From Bacillota bacterium (GTDB lineage: Bacteria; Bacillota; Clostridia; Christensenellales; SZUA-584), in contig JAEWTL010000063.1 of NCBI GenBank assembly GCA_023459495.1, forward strand, positions 1-5,474: a stretch of 5,474 bases of DNA, given 5' to 3'. The translations under genes and the position numbers were made by a program. The number at the start of each line of letters is the position of its first letter. Position 1 is the first letter of the stretch. Below the pieces are notes generated by a model, which was not told the origin of the DNA, ran no database searches, and worked only from the letters and a program-made list of their open reading frames with translations. Below, piece by piece: positions 5,426 through 5,474 of the stretch.

Positions 5426-5474
5426 CCTGAAAGGACATGTTCACGAACGTGAATCACGGTGGACAAGGTTAAAA
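5426..5474. other. Presumed host DNA upstream of thrW
   Basis: These 49 nt precede the tRNA 5' end and should be bacterial, the region between proA and thrW in enteric genomes. They hold an inverted repeat TTCACG-AA-CGTGAA at 5440-5453. I see no convincing sigma-70 promoter for the tRNA here. Confidence 0.6.

Noticed and set aside
5433..5466. Possible thrW promoter on the minus strand (TTGTCC at 5461-5466 with a downstream GAACAT)
   Set aside because: The -10 match is poor, and the dyad at 5440-5453 offers another explanation for the pattern.
1..5474. CRISPR array, insertion sequence or Chi site (GCTGGTGG)
   Set aside because: Reading both strands I found no regularly spaced repeats, no transposase or terminal inverted repeats, and no exact Chi octamer.

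Overview
This window is the integration end of a lambdoid prophage in an enteric bacterium. Escherichia/Shigella is most likely, because the recombination genes are almost identical to those of phage lambda as I remember them. Salmonella cannot be excluded, because the integration genes are of the phage P22 type. All phage genes read on the + strand, in the order of the lambda leftward early (pL) operon. The only minus-strand gene is a host tRNA-Thr(CGU) gene (thrW type) at the right edge.

Layout. Positions 1-2059 hold a 68-aa early protein in the place where lambda has kil, followed by the Red recombination block gam-bet-exo. Gam inhibits RecBCD, Exo resects double-stranded ends, and Bet anneals the resulting single strands. 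Positions 2056-2214 hold lambda Orf60a, whose last few codons differ from lambda. At that point lambda-like sequence stops and a more AT-rich gene of 354 codons begins (2211-3275), encoding a DGQHR-motif protein related to DndB of the phosphorothioate DNA modification systems. No dnd modification gene accompanies it. A terminator-like hairpin (3353-3373) follows, lying inside a doubtful 29-codon ORF. Next come a small DksA/TraR-type zinc-finger protein, a DUF4222-type protein, and P22-type xis and int, whose reading frames overlap by 124 nt.

Right edge. After int there is an exact match to the IHF consensus (5333-5345) overlapping the int stop codon. The 46-bp segment that P22-type phages share with thrW (5350-5395) follows, within a complete 76-nt tRNA gene. 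The 5' part of the tRNA and the 49 nt beyond it should be host DNA. This makes the window a prophage-host junction of the attL (BOP') kind rather than a free phage attP.

How it fits together. The genes form one tightly packed early transcription unit: bet/exo and orf60a/DGQHR overlap at ATGA-type junctions, and exo and orf60a overlap by 4 nt. It is a mosaic of a lambda Red module, a cargo segment (DGQHR protein, zinc finger, DUF4222) and a P22 integration module. The least explained element is the orphan DGQHR protein, placed in the exo-xis interval where lambdoid phages carry variable, non-essential genes.
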